A stretch of 64,000 bases of DNA from the NCBI GenBank assembly GCA_023362775.1, contig JALMGJ010000020.1:5208001-5272000 (forward strand), given 5' to 3'. This DNA comes from Charina bottae (Eukaryota > Chordata > Lepidosauria > Squamata > Charinaidae). The position numbers and the translations under genes were made by a program. The notes beneath the pieces are model-generated. The model saw only the letters and a list, made by a program, of their open reading frames with translations, did no database searches and had not been told where the DNA came from. Shown in pieces: positions 53,022 to 63,809 of the stretch. Every line of letters starts with the position of its first letter. Within the stretch, counting starts at the first letter, position 1.

Positions 53022-54392
53022 AGCAAAGCACCCTCCCTCACACCTTCAGCAAAGCCGCAGAAGAGGCTTTCCATGAAATACTGAAACCCCAAATTTATTT
53101 CACTGCTGACAATGTGAAATCAGGCTAAACTGATACAGTGCCTAAGAACCATCTAGATAATTACCTTATTTCAATTTTTTCTACTATAGTTGGTGATTGT
53201 TGTTTGTAAAATACTGGTTAATGAGGGAATGAGCTTTGATTGCTGAGCAGCTTCCAGTAGTTTTCCAGTGAGTTTTATCTAGAGACAAATCAGTATAGGT
53301 TGATTTCCAGGTCTCTCCAAGTGAAGTACCCCTCCTACTTCGTAGATAGCCTTGGAGTTCCCTTGATTTTGCTATTTAAAGCAGTTACTACGGGATCGGA
53401 TCTTGTGAGTTATCCATCCCCCACCTCAGTGAAAGATTTGAAGCATAAACTTATATGAACATTCCTTGCACTCCTTATGAACCACTCTGCTATAGGAGTG
53501 CCTATACAGCTTATTTATAATAGCTTCTTTTTTAATATTTGGGCAAGGAGGACATTAGCCTAGGGATCAGATGGTTTACAGAGTGGAAAAATATTGCTTT
53601 ATAATAAAAGGAGGATATTGAATAAAGCTCAGATTTAATACCCAGCCTCACAGAACACCCTGATGAATATAATTGCATTTTAAGCATTCTGATTAAATTT
53701 TTTTTCATCTATATTGCATTTGTTTTGCTTGTGAATCTTTTATGGGCAAAAAATGTGTCTGGAGATTAAAGGATTAACGAGTTCTTAAGAAGCCTGGGCA
53801 GCTTTTAAAGCATCTGAATATTCTTACTTAAATCGGGTGGGAAAGCTGTGCTAATCTCTTCTGCTATATAGAGTAATACAACTAAAACCAAAATTGTGGG
53901 GTGGAGAGAAAGCAGCCTGGGGACAGTGGCTGCTACAGGTGGCCAAGGCAAACGAGTTCTCTTTAGAGGAAACCAAGGAAGTCTTGTCAAAAGAGAAGAC
54001 AAATGTATTTTTGTGATTTGCTGCATACATGTTTGCGCCTACATACAAAATGGTCTCTGAGATTAATGGACAAACCCACAAAACTGGGGAGACAAAGGGC
54101 TGGATTTGCATATGCTTAACTGACCTTAAAAATCTCCAGCAGTCTCTGTTATGTGGATATTAACAAGTGAGAAAACTGTACATGAATAAGCTGATCTTTG
54201 CAGAAAATAATCAGAATGTTGTAATCATATTGATGTCAGTGCTGTGAAATGTATTCATTTGCAGAATAGGATAATGTAGTACTGGGTAATGCGAAAAGGA
54301 ATGGATCAAAATTCTTATGTTATATACACCGTCCTAAATGCAACTAAGGCATTTGTTTGAGATACCTGAGGAAAACTGAGTTAGTGCTCAAC
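53022..54392. other. Unassigned sequence
   Basis: No repeat or coding block was recognised. A T-rich run lies near 53699. Confidence 0.5.
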
Positions 54393-54977
54393 CTGCATTG
54401 AAGAATATCCGGAAGCTACAGCTGATCCAGAATGCAGCCGCGCGGACAATTTTGGATGTCCCAAGGAGGACACATGTAACACCTCTGCTGCGCAAGCTGC
54501 ACTGGGTTCCAGTCTGCTTCTGGGTCCAATTCAAGGTGTTGGTTATGACCTTTAAAGCCCTACATGGCATGGGACCAGGTTACCTAAGGGACCGTCTCAT
54601 CCCCATCACATCATCCCGTCCCACCCAGACATGCAGAGAGGGCATGCTACGGACCCCATCAGTTAAAGAGTTCCATCTGGCGGGGTCACGGAAGCGTGCC
54701 TTCTCTGCTGTAGCCCCTGCCCTATGGAACATTCTTCCCCTGGAGATAAGACAGTCCCCCTCGCTCCTGGACTTTCGGAAAAAGCTTAAAACCTGGTTGT
54801 GTCAATATGCTTGGGGTGGGAAGGAGAAAGTATGCTCTTGGGGATGGCTAGTGCCTTAGGGTGGCCATGGAGTGCCCTTCCCATGGACTTAAGAAGATTC
54901 TGCCATTTGGATTTTACTACTGTATATTTATTATATTTATAAATTGTTAATTAAGATGTATTTTAGCCTATTCCAAT
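54393..54977 (+). pseudogene. L2-clade LINE 3' end (C-terminal ORF and 3'UTR)
   Basis: An open frame at 54398-54859 encodes the C-terminal L2 domain. It includes 'KLQLIQNAAARTILDV', 'LHWVPVCFWVQFKVL', 'FKALHGMGPGYLRDRL' and 'AVAPALWNILPLEIR', all standard L2 blocks in order. A 3' untranslated part follows and ends in AT-rich sequence before (AAGT)n and (GCAA)n microsatellites at 54978-55021. The frame lacks stops over 153 codons, so this is a relatively young L2 copy, 5'-truncated at 54393. Reverse-transcriptase catalytic blocks are not included. Confidence 0.85.
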
Positions 54978-55021
54978 AAGTAAGTAAGTAAACCAATCAA
55001 GCAAGCAAGCAAGCAAGCAAC
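54978..55021. repeat. (AAGT)n / (GCAA)n microsatellite
   Basis: Short runs of AAGT then GCAA units abut the L2 3' end and probably derive from its tail. Confidence 0.8.
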
Positions 55022-56080
55022 GAGTGGTGATTTCACCTCCCCATCGGCATATTCCTTTGTAAATCTGCACTGTATCTGTGTTTGCAAGGCAAAATTTTTC
55101 CAATGAAGGCTCAGATTCCCATGAAAAGTTGACTTTACAAACAGTAGTGTGCCTCAATCTTGTTAATGGGCTGACCTCAAGTGGGGAAAAAAGGGGTGGG
55201 TGGGAGTTTGGCATTGCAGGACTGCAGAATTCATTCCATATTGCTCGGCCTCCTATCTTTCTGTGCTGCCCTCATCTTTCTGTATCCCATCTAACATAAA
55301 ATTAGACTAGCAGCTGCATGGAGTGGACTACAGGTTTGCCAGTATGAAAGTAGACAAACCATAGTTCTTAGGATCTTTGGACAGGTTACCTATAGTTGGA
55401 TTGCTGTTTTCATTTTCTCGTGAAGCTACAGATTACAAATAATATTCTAGCTATATTGTGAGTTGGGTCCTTTAACCTTTACTATATTGTGAGTTGGGTC
55501 CTCAGCAGAGATTAAATGAATTCTATTTGATGTTCTGGTAGGGGTCAATATGGGTATTTTAAATTTTAAAAAGAAAGGAATTGGAATGCAATAGAATTGT
55601 TTTTGCTGCTTATGCTTTCTCACTGCATCCCTCTGTACTACTGCCCACATTGTTTAAGAAGGTTTCCCCTCTTATTATTCTAGATTATATTGTGATTCTG
55701 AGAAGAAAGAACTTGTAAAAACTGACTGCCACTTTCACCAGTATAGCATTGCATGGATTGAGTACCACTCAGACAAATCCTAGTATCAGTGGCTACCTAT
55801 GATGATTCCATGTTTCATAAAATAATTGGAGAAAGGAGAGCTATATATGCTACCTTGATTTCCTGAACTAAAAGTGAGACAGAGATCTAATGAACATTGA
55901 TAAAGAATCTTGTAGCATATATATGGGGACAGGTGATCAAGCAAGGTGGCTCCATCAACATCTCTTCGCCTATAATTTTCTTTTCTGTTTTAGTTCTGCT
56001 TTTATACTTTTTAATGTTTTTTAAATTATTATTATATAATGTTTTTTAGGTAATGGTTGTTTATATATTTACTGTTTTTT
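55022..56080. other. Unassigned sequence with a 21-bp duplication
   Basis: No family was recognised. The word 'ctatattgtgagttgggtcc' occurs at 55451-55471 and again at 55482-55502, a local tandem duplication separated by 10 bp. Confidence 0.45.
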
Positions 56081-56135
56081 TGCATTGTTGTACGCCGCCC
56101 ACAGTCACTTTCGTGACATGGGCAGCCATATAAAT
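56081..56135 (+). repeat. LINE 3' tail fragment
   Basis: 'gtacgccgcccacagtcac' and 'gacatgggcagccatataaa' form the plus-strand L2/CR1-type tail. A half hAT MITE interrupts it. Confidence 0.6.
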
Positions 56136-56248
56136 CCGGAAGCGCTGATGATGATCAGCACTTCCGAGTTGTGTGGCAACACATCAGACTGTGTGTGGCG
56201 ACACACTTTTGTGTCGCGACACACAGTTTGGAAAGCTCTGGTATAAAT
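56128..56248. mobile_element. Half hAT MITE (copy 6) still flanked by an 8-bp repeat
   Basis: Only one end remains: 56136-56240 starts inside the family at 'ccggaagcgctgatgatgat' and ends with the normal terminus 'acagtttggaaagctctg'. ATATAAAT (56128-56135) and GTATAAAT (56241-56248) match at 7 of 8 positions, as a target duplication would. The missing half ends exactly at this repeat. Confidence 0.75.
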
Positions 56249-57231
56249 ATTCCGCTAACATATATAGTAAATAAAAGGGGGGCATGCCTGTTTTAATGGA
56301 CATTCCCAAGAGCTTTATAATAATGTAACAGATTTTCTAGCTTGCTAATAAAAATTGTCAAGTTATAATTTCCAATAATCATACTCAAATGATGACAATA
56401 TTTATATTTATATTTTCTGTACCATAAGCATAATAATTGCATGGCCACAGAAAATTTGGTTTTAATGTCTCTGTCTGTAGTCTTCCATAAATTGTGTTTT
56501 CATTTTTTTATGAACTGACACATACTTATCATATTCCAAGAGCTCAGAAACACAATAGCTCATAAGTAACACAACATTTAAGTTTCTGTTCCAGGCAAAC
56601 CTTTATAAACTACTAAAAATTTAGAACAAAGCTAATATATGCTGAACAACAAATCAGAAGTATTGAGAGAATGCCTAGGGAAACAGCTTTTAATTTCTTT
56701 TACTTCCATCTAGTTCCTTTGATTAGTGTCATGCATTCATTTTCAGCAGTTTCATCCATTTTTATATTAGGTAATAAATGCTTAGTCTTTTTTAATAAGG
56801 TTCAGCTTTTCTTAATGCACAGACAGTAGATGTTTTTCACTTTTAAGTTTTTAAGTAGTTTGTGACATGAGATAGTTAAATTAGGTAAAAAGGCCTAAAT
56901 GCAAGTAATATTTTTATTTTATTTTATTTTTTAGGAATAAGGTGGGGAAAATAAACAGTAACCTGTTTTTGGAACTAGACAAGAACATTATAGTTCAGTA
57001 AAGGCCATCCATCTGAGGTATAAGAGTGTTCCGTTCCATCTGATTTTAGGTTTAAGTCTGCAAAACTCAAAAACCGTTTATTAAACATTATCTCTATTAA
57101 TAATTGTCCATTGGAGTTGGGTGGCTAATAAATTTAAATAATAATAGAAGTAGATTAAAACATGACATACTTGTTACTTCTTTTTGAGCTCTTTCAGGCT
57201 TCCGTGCCCAAGTCTTAGCATAATTATGGGT
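56249..57231. other. Unassigned AT-rich sequence
   Basis: Nothing recognised. Long A/T runs occur around 56910-56940. Confidence 0.5.
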
Positions 57232-57236
57232 CCTTT

Positions 57237-57827
57237 TGTTGGGGAGAATGCTGGCTTAGGGAAAGAGGCGCAGAGTAAACAGGCAAAGAACAGTTGTTCA
57301 AAGCTATAAAATCTTTACTTGTGGTTAAAGCAGATTATATACATATAATAATATACAGCTTACATAATCTTCTGTGTTGCTTCCACTGACAGACATGAAG
57401 GAGCACAAACCTATGAGAACAACAACACTCTCAGAACCAGGTATAGCTACACACTTCTCAGTCCTCAGGAGCGAAACACATGAAGATGGCTAGAATGTCA
57501 AGAAGCAAAGGAAACCATTTTCACAGCTAGAAATACAGTTCTAATCAAGCTCTGATTGGTTAAAAACTTAGGTGTGAAAAACACCAAGCACAAAGCATGG
57601 AACATTGCACATAGTATAACCTGCCACAGGATGGAAGTGTTGCATCTAAGCAAGCATGTGTCTCCCCCACCCAACTTTCCCAGGGCACCTCTTCCCACGA
57701 AAGTTTCAGGGCTAGACATAATAATAATAAGCACGTGACATCACTGGCCACCTGGCTTCATTATCGTTATGAGAAAGCTTTGTTTTGTACAGAAAGCGTT
57801 TTGCCATTTCCCATGAGAAATCTGACA
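57237..57827 (-). mobile_element. Ty1/copia 3' LTR (591 bp)
   Basis: On the minus strand the LTR begins TGTCAGATTTC (57827) just after a polypurine tract 'tttgggagggg' (57838-57828) and ends CTCCCCAACA (57237). Both ends obey the TG...CA rule with a 3-bp terminal inverted repeat. It contains 'gatgtcacgtg', a possible CRE/E-box-like site. The 5 bp beyond it, CCTTT on the plus strand (57232-57236), would be one copy of a TSD, but the partner is missing because the 5' LTR is absent. Confidence 0.75.
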
Positions 57828-57921
57828 CCCCTCCCAAATTGCTTTCGAAACACTGTAGCAATAATGGAAGTTTTTACAAAGCTGTCATTTTTCAGGCACA
57901 CAGGCACACATAGTACATTTA

Positions 57922-58461
57922 TTACAAATCAAATTGTTCAAGTCCTAGCTTTGTAACCATAGCTGCATGTTTTTCAATGGTCAAAGCTTTGGTGAACACA
58001 TCTGCTATATTCTGTTTGGAAGCACAATATTTTAAATTGATGAAGTTTTCCTGAATAGCATGCCTGACATTTTTATACTTCACATCAACATATTTAGTGC
58101 GACCCTTTACATTTTCTGACAGAGCAAGCCCAATGCACGCTTGCGAATCCTCAAACACAGTGTAGGGCAATTTTATGTTTACAGTTAGATCATGAAACAA
58201 TTGATTACACCAGTGTAGTTCATTCACTACTTCAGATAGGGCGGCGAATTTGGCCTCTGCTGTTGAGATTGCCACTGAGGTTTGCTTTCTGGAACGCCAG
58301 GCAACAGAAGAACCAGCAAACTGACAAAGAAACCCACTCACAGATTTTCTATCCCCCTCCTCTGCAAAAGAGCTATCAACATAGATCACAGGAAGCTTGT
58401 TAGTTGACACCTTAAGACAGAGATTTGCTGTGCCTTTGAGATAACGCAGGACCCTTTTCAA
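57922..58461 (-). pseudogene. Copia RNase H and pol C-terminus
   Basis: The segment starts near 'RVLRYLKGTANL' and includes 'VIYVDSSFAEEGDRKSVSG', the copia RNase H first block, and 'VAISTAEAKFAALSE', where the usual form is S-T-E-A-E. It ends at the natural pol stop (57922-57924), about 85 nt before the polypurine tract. The catalytic Asp of the first block and the Glu of the second appear present. Confidence 0.85.
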
Positions 58462-58473
58462 TCCTTGCCAGTC

Positions 58474-58914
58474 TCACATAGATGGCTTGGCCACTTTGCG
58501 GCTTAGCACCCCAAGTGGGTAAGCTAAATCAGGACATGTCCACTGCGTTAAATGAAACAAACTACCTACTGCAGAGTGATACAAATCAGGGTGGGGACAA
58601 GCTTCCTCACACGTGTCACTCTGTAGGAAATCAAGAACCATTGGGGTTTTGGTAGGTTTTGCATCTGACATATCAAGATGTACCAACAACTGATCAATTT
58701 TTCTCTTCTGACTCAGATAAAATTCACCACTCTGAGATCTAGAAACTTCAACACCAAGATAGTATTTGAGTTTGCCCAAATCCTTCAGCTGGAAATACTG
58801 CCTCAGCTGACTGGCAAATTCTTGTACAAGGTGTAAGGATCCAGTTGCTAAGCAAAAATCATCCACATAAGTAAGAAGTACTGTATAGTTACTTCCAGAA
58901 CCTCTTATGTACAC
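58474..58914 (-). pseudogene. Copia reverse transcriptase C-half (YVDD)
   Basis: Directly in frame after the TGA, it contains 'LLTYVDDFCLATGS', the reverse-transcriptase catalytic box, then 'FQLKDLGKLKYYLGVEV' and 'YLSQKRKIDQLL', typical copia thumb blocks. It ends in a second in-frame TGA near 58471, four codons before the last segment opens. Confidence 0.88.
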
Positions 58915-60000
58915 TCAGGGATCAGCAAGTGACTTCTTAAAGCCCAGTTTTGTCAGAGATGCATCCAAGCACTGATGCCAACAACGACGGGCCTGCTTTA
59001 ACCCATAAAGCACCTTGCGTAGTCTATAGACTTTCTGGGAATTGTCACAAGTATAGCCAGGAGCCTGCCTCATGTACACTGTTTCAGGGAGATCTGCATT
59101 CAAATATGCTGTGTCAACATCAAAATGATGGACAACCATTCCACGCTGTGCAGCCAGAGAAAGTACCATACGTAGAGATTCTGGCCTAGCTGTGGGTGCA
59201 TAAGTGAGATCATAGTTTACAAACTTCTCTTGTGAAAATCCCTGAGCAACAAGCCTGGTTTTATACTGCACAGTATTATCAGGAAGAATCTTCTTTCTGA
59301 ATACCCATCTGGAACCTACAGCTTTCTGGGACGGGGGCAAGTCAGTTACTTCAAACACTTTCTGACTCACCAAAGCCTCAAACTCATTATCCATAGCTGT
59401 GTTCCATTTCTCCTTCTCCTCAACAGGCAGGAGCAACACCTCTTGAAAAGACTGAGGTTCACAGGTAATTTGACACACTCTCACCTGCTGAATTACAAAT
59501 CTGTCAGGCTTCACACCCTTTGTGGAACGGGAGGACCTACAAGGAATGACCACTGCGCTTTCCTCATCACTGTCTTCTTCCTTTCCACTACCTGACTCCC
59601 CGTCCAGGTCCTGAACCTGCTCAGGTGAAATTTCCTCTGCCTTCACCTGAGGGGACCTTTTCAACACACTAGGAGACTGGGTAACAGAAGGTACCTGGAC
59701 TGGTTGTTGTCCATTTACTGGAGTATGGACAGTAGGTTTTACACTAGATTGCAACAACACTTCTGAACTAGCATGTAACCTTTCCCAAGCAGTAGGCTGC
59801 TCAAAATTAGCACTTCTGGAGATCACCACTTGACCATGGCCTAATGAAAAACGATAAGCCTTGGATTCTGATGAATAACCAACAAACCTTAAGTGTTGTG
59901 TTTTTGGTTGGTTCTTCCTTCGCTGAGACCTGGGGATGTGAACATATGCAAATGTTCCAAAGACACGCAGGTACTTCAGTGAAGGGCGCTTGCCAAACAA
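58915..60000 (-). pseudogene. Copia integrase C-terminus and reverse transcriptase N-half
   Basis: The frame begins with the integrase C-terminal 'LKYLRVFGTFAYVHIP' block and a linker rich in Glu, Ser and Pro. It then enters the reverse transcriptase with 'SRWVFRKK', 'TRLVAQGFSQ', 'HFDVDTAYLNADL' (motif A) and 'YGLKQA'. It stops at an in-frame TGA next to 58915; the following codons continue the same protein, so the interruption is a single nonsense change. Length and order fit the copia pol middle section. Confidence 0.88.
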
Positions 60001-61484
60001 AAGAAAGGAACTTCATTTACAGCTGAATTCCACAACCTTTTGGTTAGAAACACTGCAGTCATGGTAGCCTCACCCCAGAAATGGGATGGCACCTGAGCAT
60101 CTAACATCAGGCTATTTTTAATGGTATTCACAACACCAACTTTCCTTTCTGCTATTCCATTCTCAGCTGAAACACCAACATTGGCAAATCTATGGGAGAT
60201 TCCTTTCCTACGAAGCCAATTCTGGAACTCATGGCTTAGGAACTCTCCACCACGATCAGACTGGAACTGACCCACTTGATAACCATATCTTCTCTCTACC
60301 ATTGCTACTAACTCTTTAAAGCGAGCAAAGGCTTCCGCTTTAGACTTGAGCAAGTAGCAAAACGTAAAGCGGGTATGGTCATCTACCAGAAGGAACATGA
60401 AATGTGCCCCACCTTCACTTGGGGAATTGGGGCCAGCTAGGTCTCCATGAACCAACTGAAATGGTCTAGTTGACACTCTTTCACTTTTCCTAGCAACAGG
60501 TGCAATCCTGATCTTAGATTGTTTACACACAGTACAATCAAGGAAATTTCCATATTTTCTGGGTTTTAGCTCAGGATATACTTTGGCCATCTGAGACAAA
60601 TTTCCCCACCCGGGATGTCCCAGTACTCTGTGAAAATAATGGATGTATTTATGATGTGGGGGAACATTGGATACACAATTTCCAGCCACAATCTCCTGCT
60701 TAGGGAGCATCTCATACAATTGATTTACTAATTTTCCCTTAGCACACTCAATTCCATCTTTTTCAATAGAACATCCAGCACCCTTGAACACAACAGTATA
60801 CCCAGACTTGACCAGGGCTGGAACACTGAGGAGGGAAAAATCAAGTGTAGGAACACACAACACATTTTGCACACTTATTCCCAAACAAGGGATATCTACT
60901 TCACCTTGAAAAGATACATCAGCCATAGATCCATCAGCCAGAGCAACTTGCTGGATTTTAGGCTTGCATTTTGTTAACAATAACTGTTCATTGTTTACAA
61001 TAATTTGGCTGAAAGCCGAGTCCAACAACCAAGTTTCTGAAGATCGCTCATGCACAGCAGTCAGCAGAGCAGAGACTTGGGTACGTTGTCTAGGTGGCTT
61101 CCCCTTCTTGCGTCGAGTAAACCTCTTTCCACTGGGACCATCCGCTGGACGAGGTGGCTGGGGACAGTCTTTCAGTAAATGCTGAGAAGAATTACACTGA
61201 GAACATCTCCTTACAGCACATGCAGATTCTATTCCAGCACGAACACGCTGTTTAGAATTCTCAGGAACAACAACAGATGGCTTACCCTGCAGCTTCTCGA
61301 GGTCACGAGCCTGTTGTATCTCCTGGAGCCAGTTTGTAAGATAATCCACAGTAAGATCCTGGGGACGTAACGTCTGTGTCGCCTCGACTAGCATATCAAA
61401 ACTGCTGTCCAAACTTGATAATATGATACACGATCTCTGAGTATCTGGCAACAACATGTCTCTCTCCTCAAGTTCAATAAACAA
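59976..61484 (-). pseudogene. Copia gag C-terminus, protease and integrase (502 codons)
   Basis: Residues 94-107 form a CX2CX4HX4C zinc knuckle (C94, C97, H102, C107). The protease centre is at about 155 in WLLDSAF, where copia proteases usually have DSG(A/S). The glycine after the Asp-Ser pair is replaced by Ala, so activity is questionable. The integrase has an HHCC zinc site (H285, H290, C317, C320). The catalytic triad is D348 (HGDLAGP), D410 (QSDRGGE) and E446 (NGIAERK), with the normal 35-residue D-E spacing. The frame breaks at about 60000 and continues in another frame. Confidence 0.88.
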
Positions 61485-61512
61485 AGTCTTGAGTTTATGA
61501 AGATCACATTCT

Positions 61513-61761
61513 TCACATCACATTCCCACCCGGCTGCAATTTTAAATTGTAAAGCTGACGTGACAGTCCAACAATGGCAGCAGAGGTTTGTCTTGAATAA
61601 ATGGCTCTAAGAGCTTCCCAGCACCCATGTGCAGTGTCTAAGTGTCTGATATGCAGTAACTGAGATGATTCAAGTCCCAGAATCAAATTGCCATAAGCAC
61701 AGTCCAAACACAATTGCACTTCCTCAGAGGGATCCGCTGGAGGTGAAGCAATTAAGCACAA
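61513..61761 (-). pseudogene. Copia gag fragment
   Basis: This frame encodes a gag-like (UBN2-type) segment: 'CWEALRAIYSRQ' and 'LYNLKLQPGG' are the usual conserved pieces around the middle of copia gag. The minus-strand sequence before 61761 continues the protein in a different frame to about 61815 and then stops. So the first part of gag is frameshifted and the true N-terminus is lost. The frame ends at a stop near 61513, where a further shift leads into the next segment. Confidence 0.75.
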
Positions 61762-61819
61762 GGCCAGGCAGAAGAAGCCTTCTTGCCTGCCAGACTGCCT
61801 GGTAAATTACAGTTGTCCT

Positions 61820-61855
61820 TTAAAACAACAACAACAACAACAACAACAACAGCAA
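61820..61855. repeat. (CAA)n microsatellite at copia breakpoint
   Basis: About eight CAA units follow 'tttaaaa' at the point where copia homology ends. The tract resembles the AAC-type tails of BovB copies in this window, or may simply have arisen at a repair junction. Confidence 0.85.
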
Positions 61856-62432
61856 CATTGCTATGGGGAAGTTAGAGTTCATGTTGGTAGACAGGTAGGT
61901 TCGATCAGTATTGTGCTGTGCTTTATTTTGCAGGTCAGTAATGCAAAGGAGTATGTATAATTCATTTGCTTCTCACACAGGTATTGCTGAACATCTGCAG
62001 TCCCACCAGATTGAGAGGCAGTGAATAAATTCCATATATTAAATTAAATAATTCTGCTGAGATTGCATAAAAATAAACACAACTGATACAGTGTTGACTT
62101 GGTTGGTTTGTTAAACTTTAGCCTCTCTGTGTACTCTATCCGTGCTTTTGTATTCTATTAGTGCTGACCTTCAGGATGTAATAGAAATTAAAAAAGATTA
62201 TTGCTTTGGGCTGATTTGTTGAGCTTAGATATGTGCCTTGTTATAGCAATAAAAACTTTGACATATACATCATTTCCAGCAAAAATTTAGATGATGATCA
62301 GGAGGTTTACCACACTTTACAGTATCTTTTTCCTCTGCCTACTATGTATGGCCAGTTTCTTAGTTTTAATAAGTCTTAGAAATTTGTCAATGAAGAATTT
62401 TTAAATTTAAATTTCCTGTTCCATGTACATAA
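61856..62432. other. Unassigned sequence
   Basis: No repeat or coding signature was recognised. Confidence 0.5.
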
Positions 62433-62560
62433 CAGGAAGGAAAGGGGAGGGGAGGGGAGGGGAGGGGAGGGGAGGGGAGGGGAGGGGAGGGGAGGGGAGG
62501 GAGGGAGGGAGGGAGGAAGGAAGGAAGGAAGGAAGGAAGGAAGGAAGGAAGGAAGGAAGG
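62433..62560. repeat. (GGGGA)n(GGGA)n(GGAA)n G-rich tract
   Basis: About 128 bp of purine-only plus strand, passing from GGGGA units through GGGA to GGAA. With more than ten runs of four G it could fold into G-quadruplexes. The minus strand gives Ser/Pro/Leu-repeat open frames that are not genes. Confidence 0.95.
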
Positions 62561-63445
62561 ATAATTCATGCATACTAGAATGTGTAACATTGTAACTATT
62601 ATGTTTTAGGTTATTCCCTAGTAATTATGTGCAGTAAATGTGAATCAGATAATTGACATCTTTCCAAGATTGCTTCTTCTCTCTTAGTCCCTCTGAAATA
62701 TAGTGAAAATTGTGTAGTAACAAATAAATATTTAATTATGCAATATATATGCAATGAAGGTGGCTTTTTATATCATTTATATTCATTTAGTTATTTATAC
62801 TGATGTTTTCTAGAGCCAGCATCAAGATAGAAACAAAATGAGTATGTCACCTTGCCATGCCATTACATTTATATAATTTTCATTTCAGATAATGTAATAA
62901 GTGCATTTTGAACTGACAGCATGCATTGTCGAGTTGATTGCTTTAAAGTGTGAAATGTTTCTGTTCAACTTGAGATTATTCACCGTGAAACATCAAAATA
63001 CTTCCACTTTTTCTTTCATATTGCTTTTTCCATAGCATTTGTTAGCCTTCCTGTTGGAAAAATGGAAATATAAATTATAGGTTATAGATAAGCCAGAAGA
63101 AGAACTCAGGGCTGGCTAGACTCACTGTTCAATATTCTTACCTGTCATAGGAGTTGGCAAGGTTGTGGTTTCATGCTGGAATGAATGCAGCAATACTTAG
63201 AAAGCATTCCAAGACTTTAGACAGCTTTCATCCTCTCAGCCTTGAAATAAGTGAATTCTGCATAGTAGCATCAATGCAGCTAAGGGGTGGTTTGCTTTCA
63301 CCAATTATGGACTATCAAGTCTGTTTGGTTTTAGCTGGAGGAAAGGTGATTATTCATTTCTGATTTCTTTATCTCATGGCTCTCCTCCAGCTACTTCTGC
63401 CTGATCTACCATTTCCTTTATTTTTATATCTCTCAAATCATTTTG
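62561..63445. other. Unassigned AT-rich sequence
   Basis: No family or coding block was recognised. Confidence 0.5.
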
Positions 63446-63809
63446 CCAGCCCCTTAAAAAAAGGTAAAGGTTCCCCCCGCACATTTGTGCAGTCGTGTCC
63501 GACTCTAGGGGCCGGTGCTCATCTCCGTTTGTTAGCCGAAGAGCCAGCGTTGTCCGAAGACGCTTCCACGGTCATGTGGCCGCATGACGCGCATGGAACA
63601 CTGTTACCATCCCACCAAAGTGGTACCTATCAATCTACTTGCATTTGCATGCTTTCGAATTGCTAGGTTGGCAAGAGCTGGGGCGAGTGCAGGAGCTCAC
63701 TTCGTCACGCGGGGCTAGGGATTCGAACCTCTGAACTTGCGATCTTCCGATCGATAAGCCTGGCGTCTTACCCACTAAGCCACCACGCCCTTCTTTTCCA
63801 GCCCCTTAC
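63446..63809 (-). repeat. Complete tRNA-SINE with BovB-type end and 11-bp TSD
   Basis: The SINE is about 63457-63798 on the minus strand, with head 'gggcgtggtggcttagtggg', B box 'ggttcgaatcc', shared body and the end 'gagtcggacacgactgc' plus CTTTACC tail. The duplication CCAGCCCCTTA is exact at 63446-63456 and 63799-63809. Confidence 0.92.

Larger units (their letters stand above)
57922..61815 (-). mobile_element. Ty1/copia retrotransposon internal region, decayed
   Basis: Domains read on the minus strand from right to left as gag, zinc knuckle, protease, integrase, reverse transcriptase and RNase H. Integrase before reverse transcriptase is the copia (Pseudoviridae) order, unlike gypsy or retroviruses. 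Damage includes a frameshift near 61755, another between 61513 and 61484, one near 60000, and two in-frame TGA stops (58915-58917 region and about 58471). The gag N-terminus, primer-binding site and 5' LTR are missing; homology stops near 61815 beside a (CAA)n tract. The element cannot move by itself. Confidence 0.9.

Noticed and set aside
62376..62590. Ser/Pro/Leu-repeat proteins on the minus strand
   Set aside because: They are translations of the G-rich microsatellite only.
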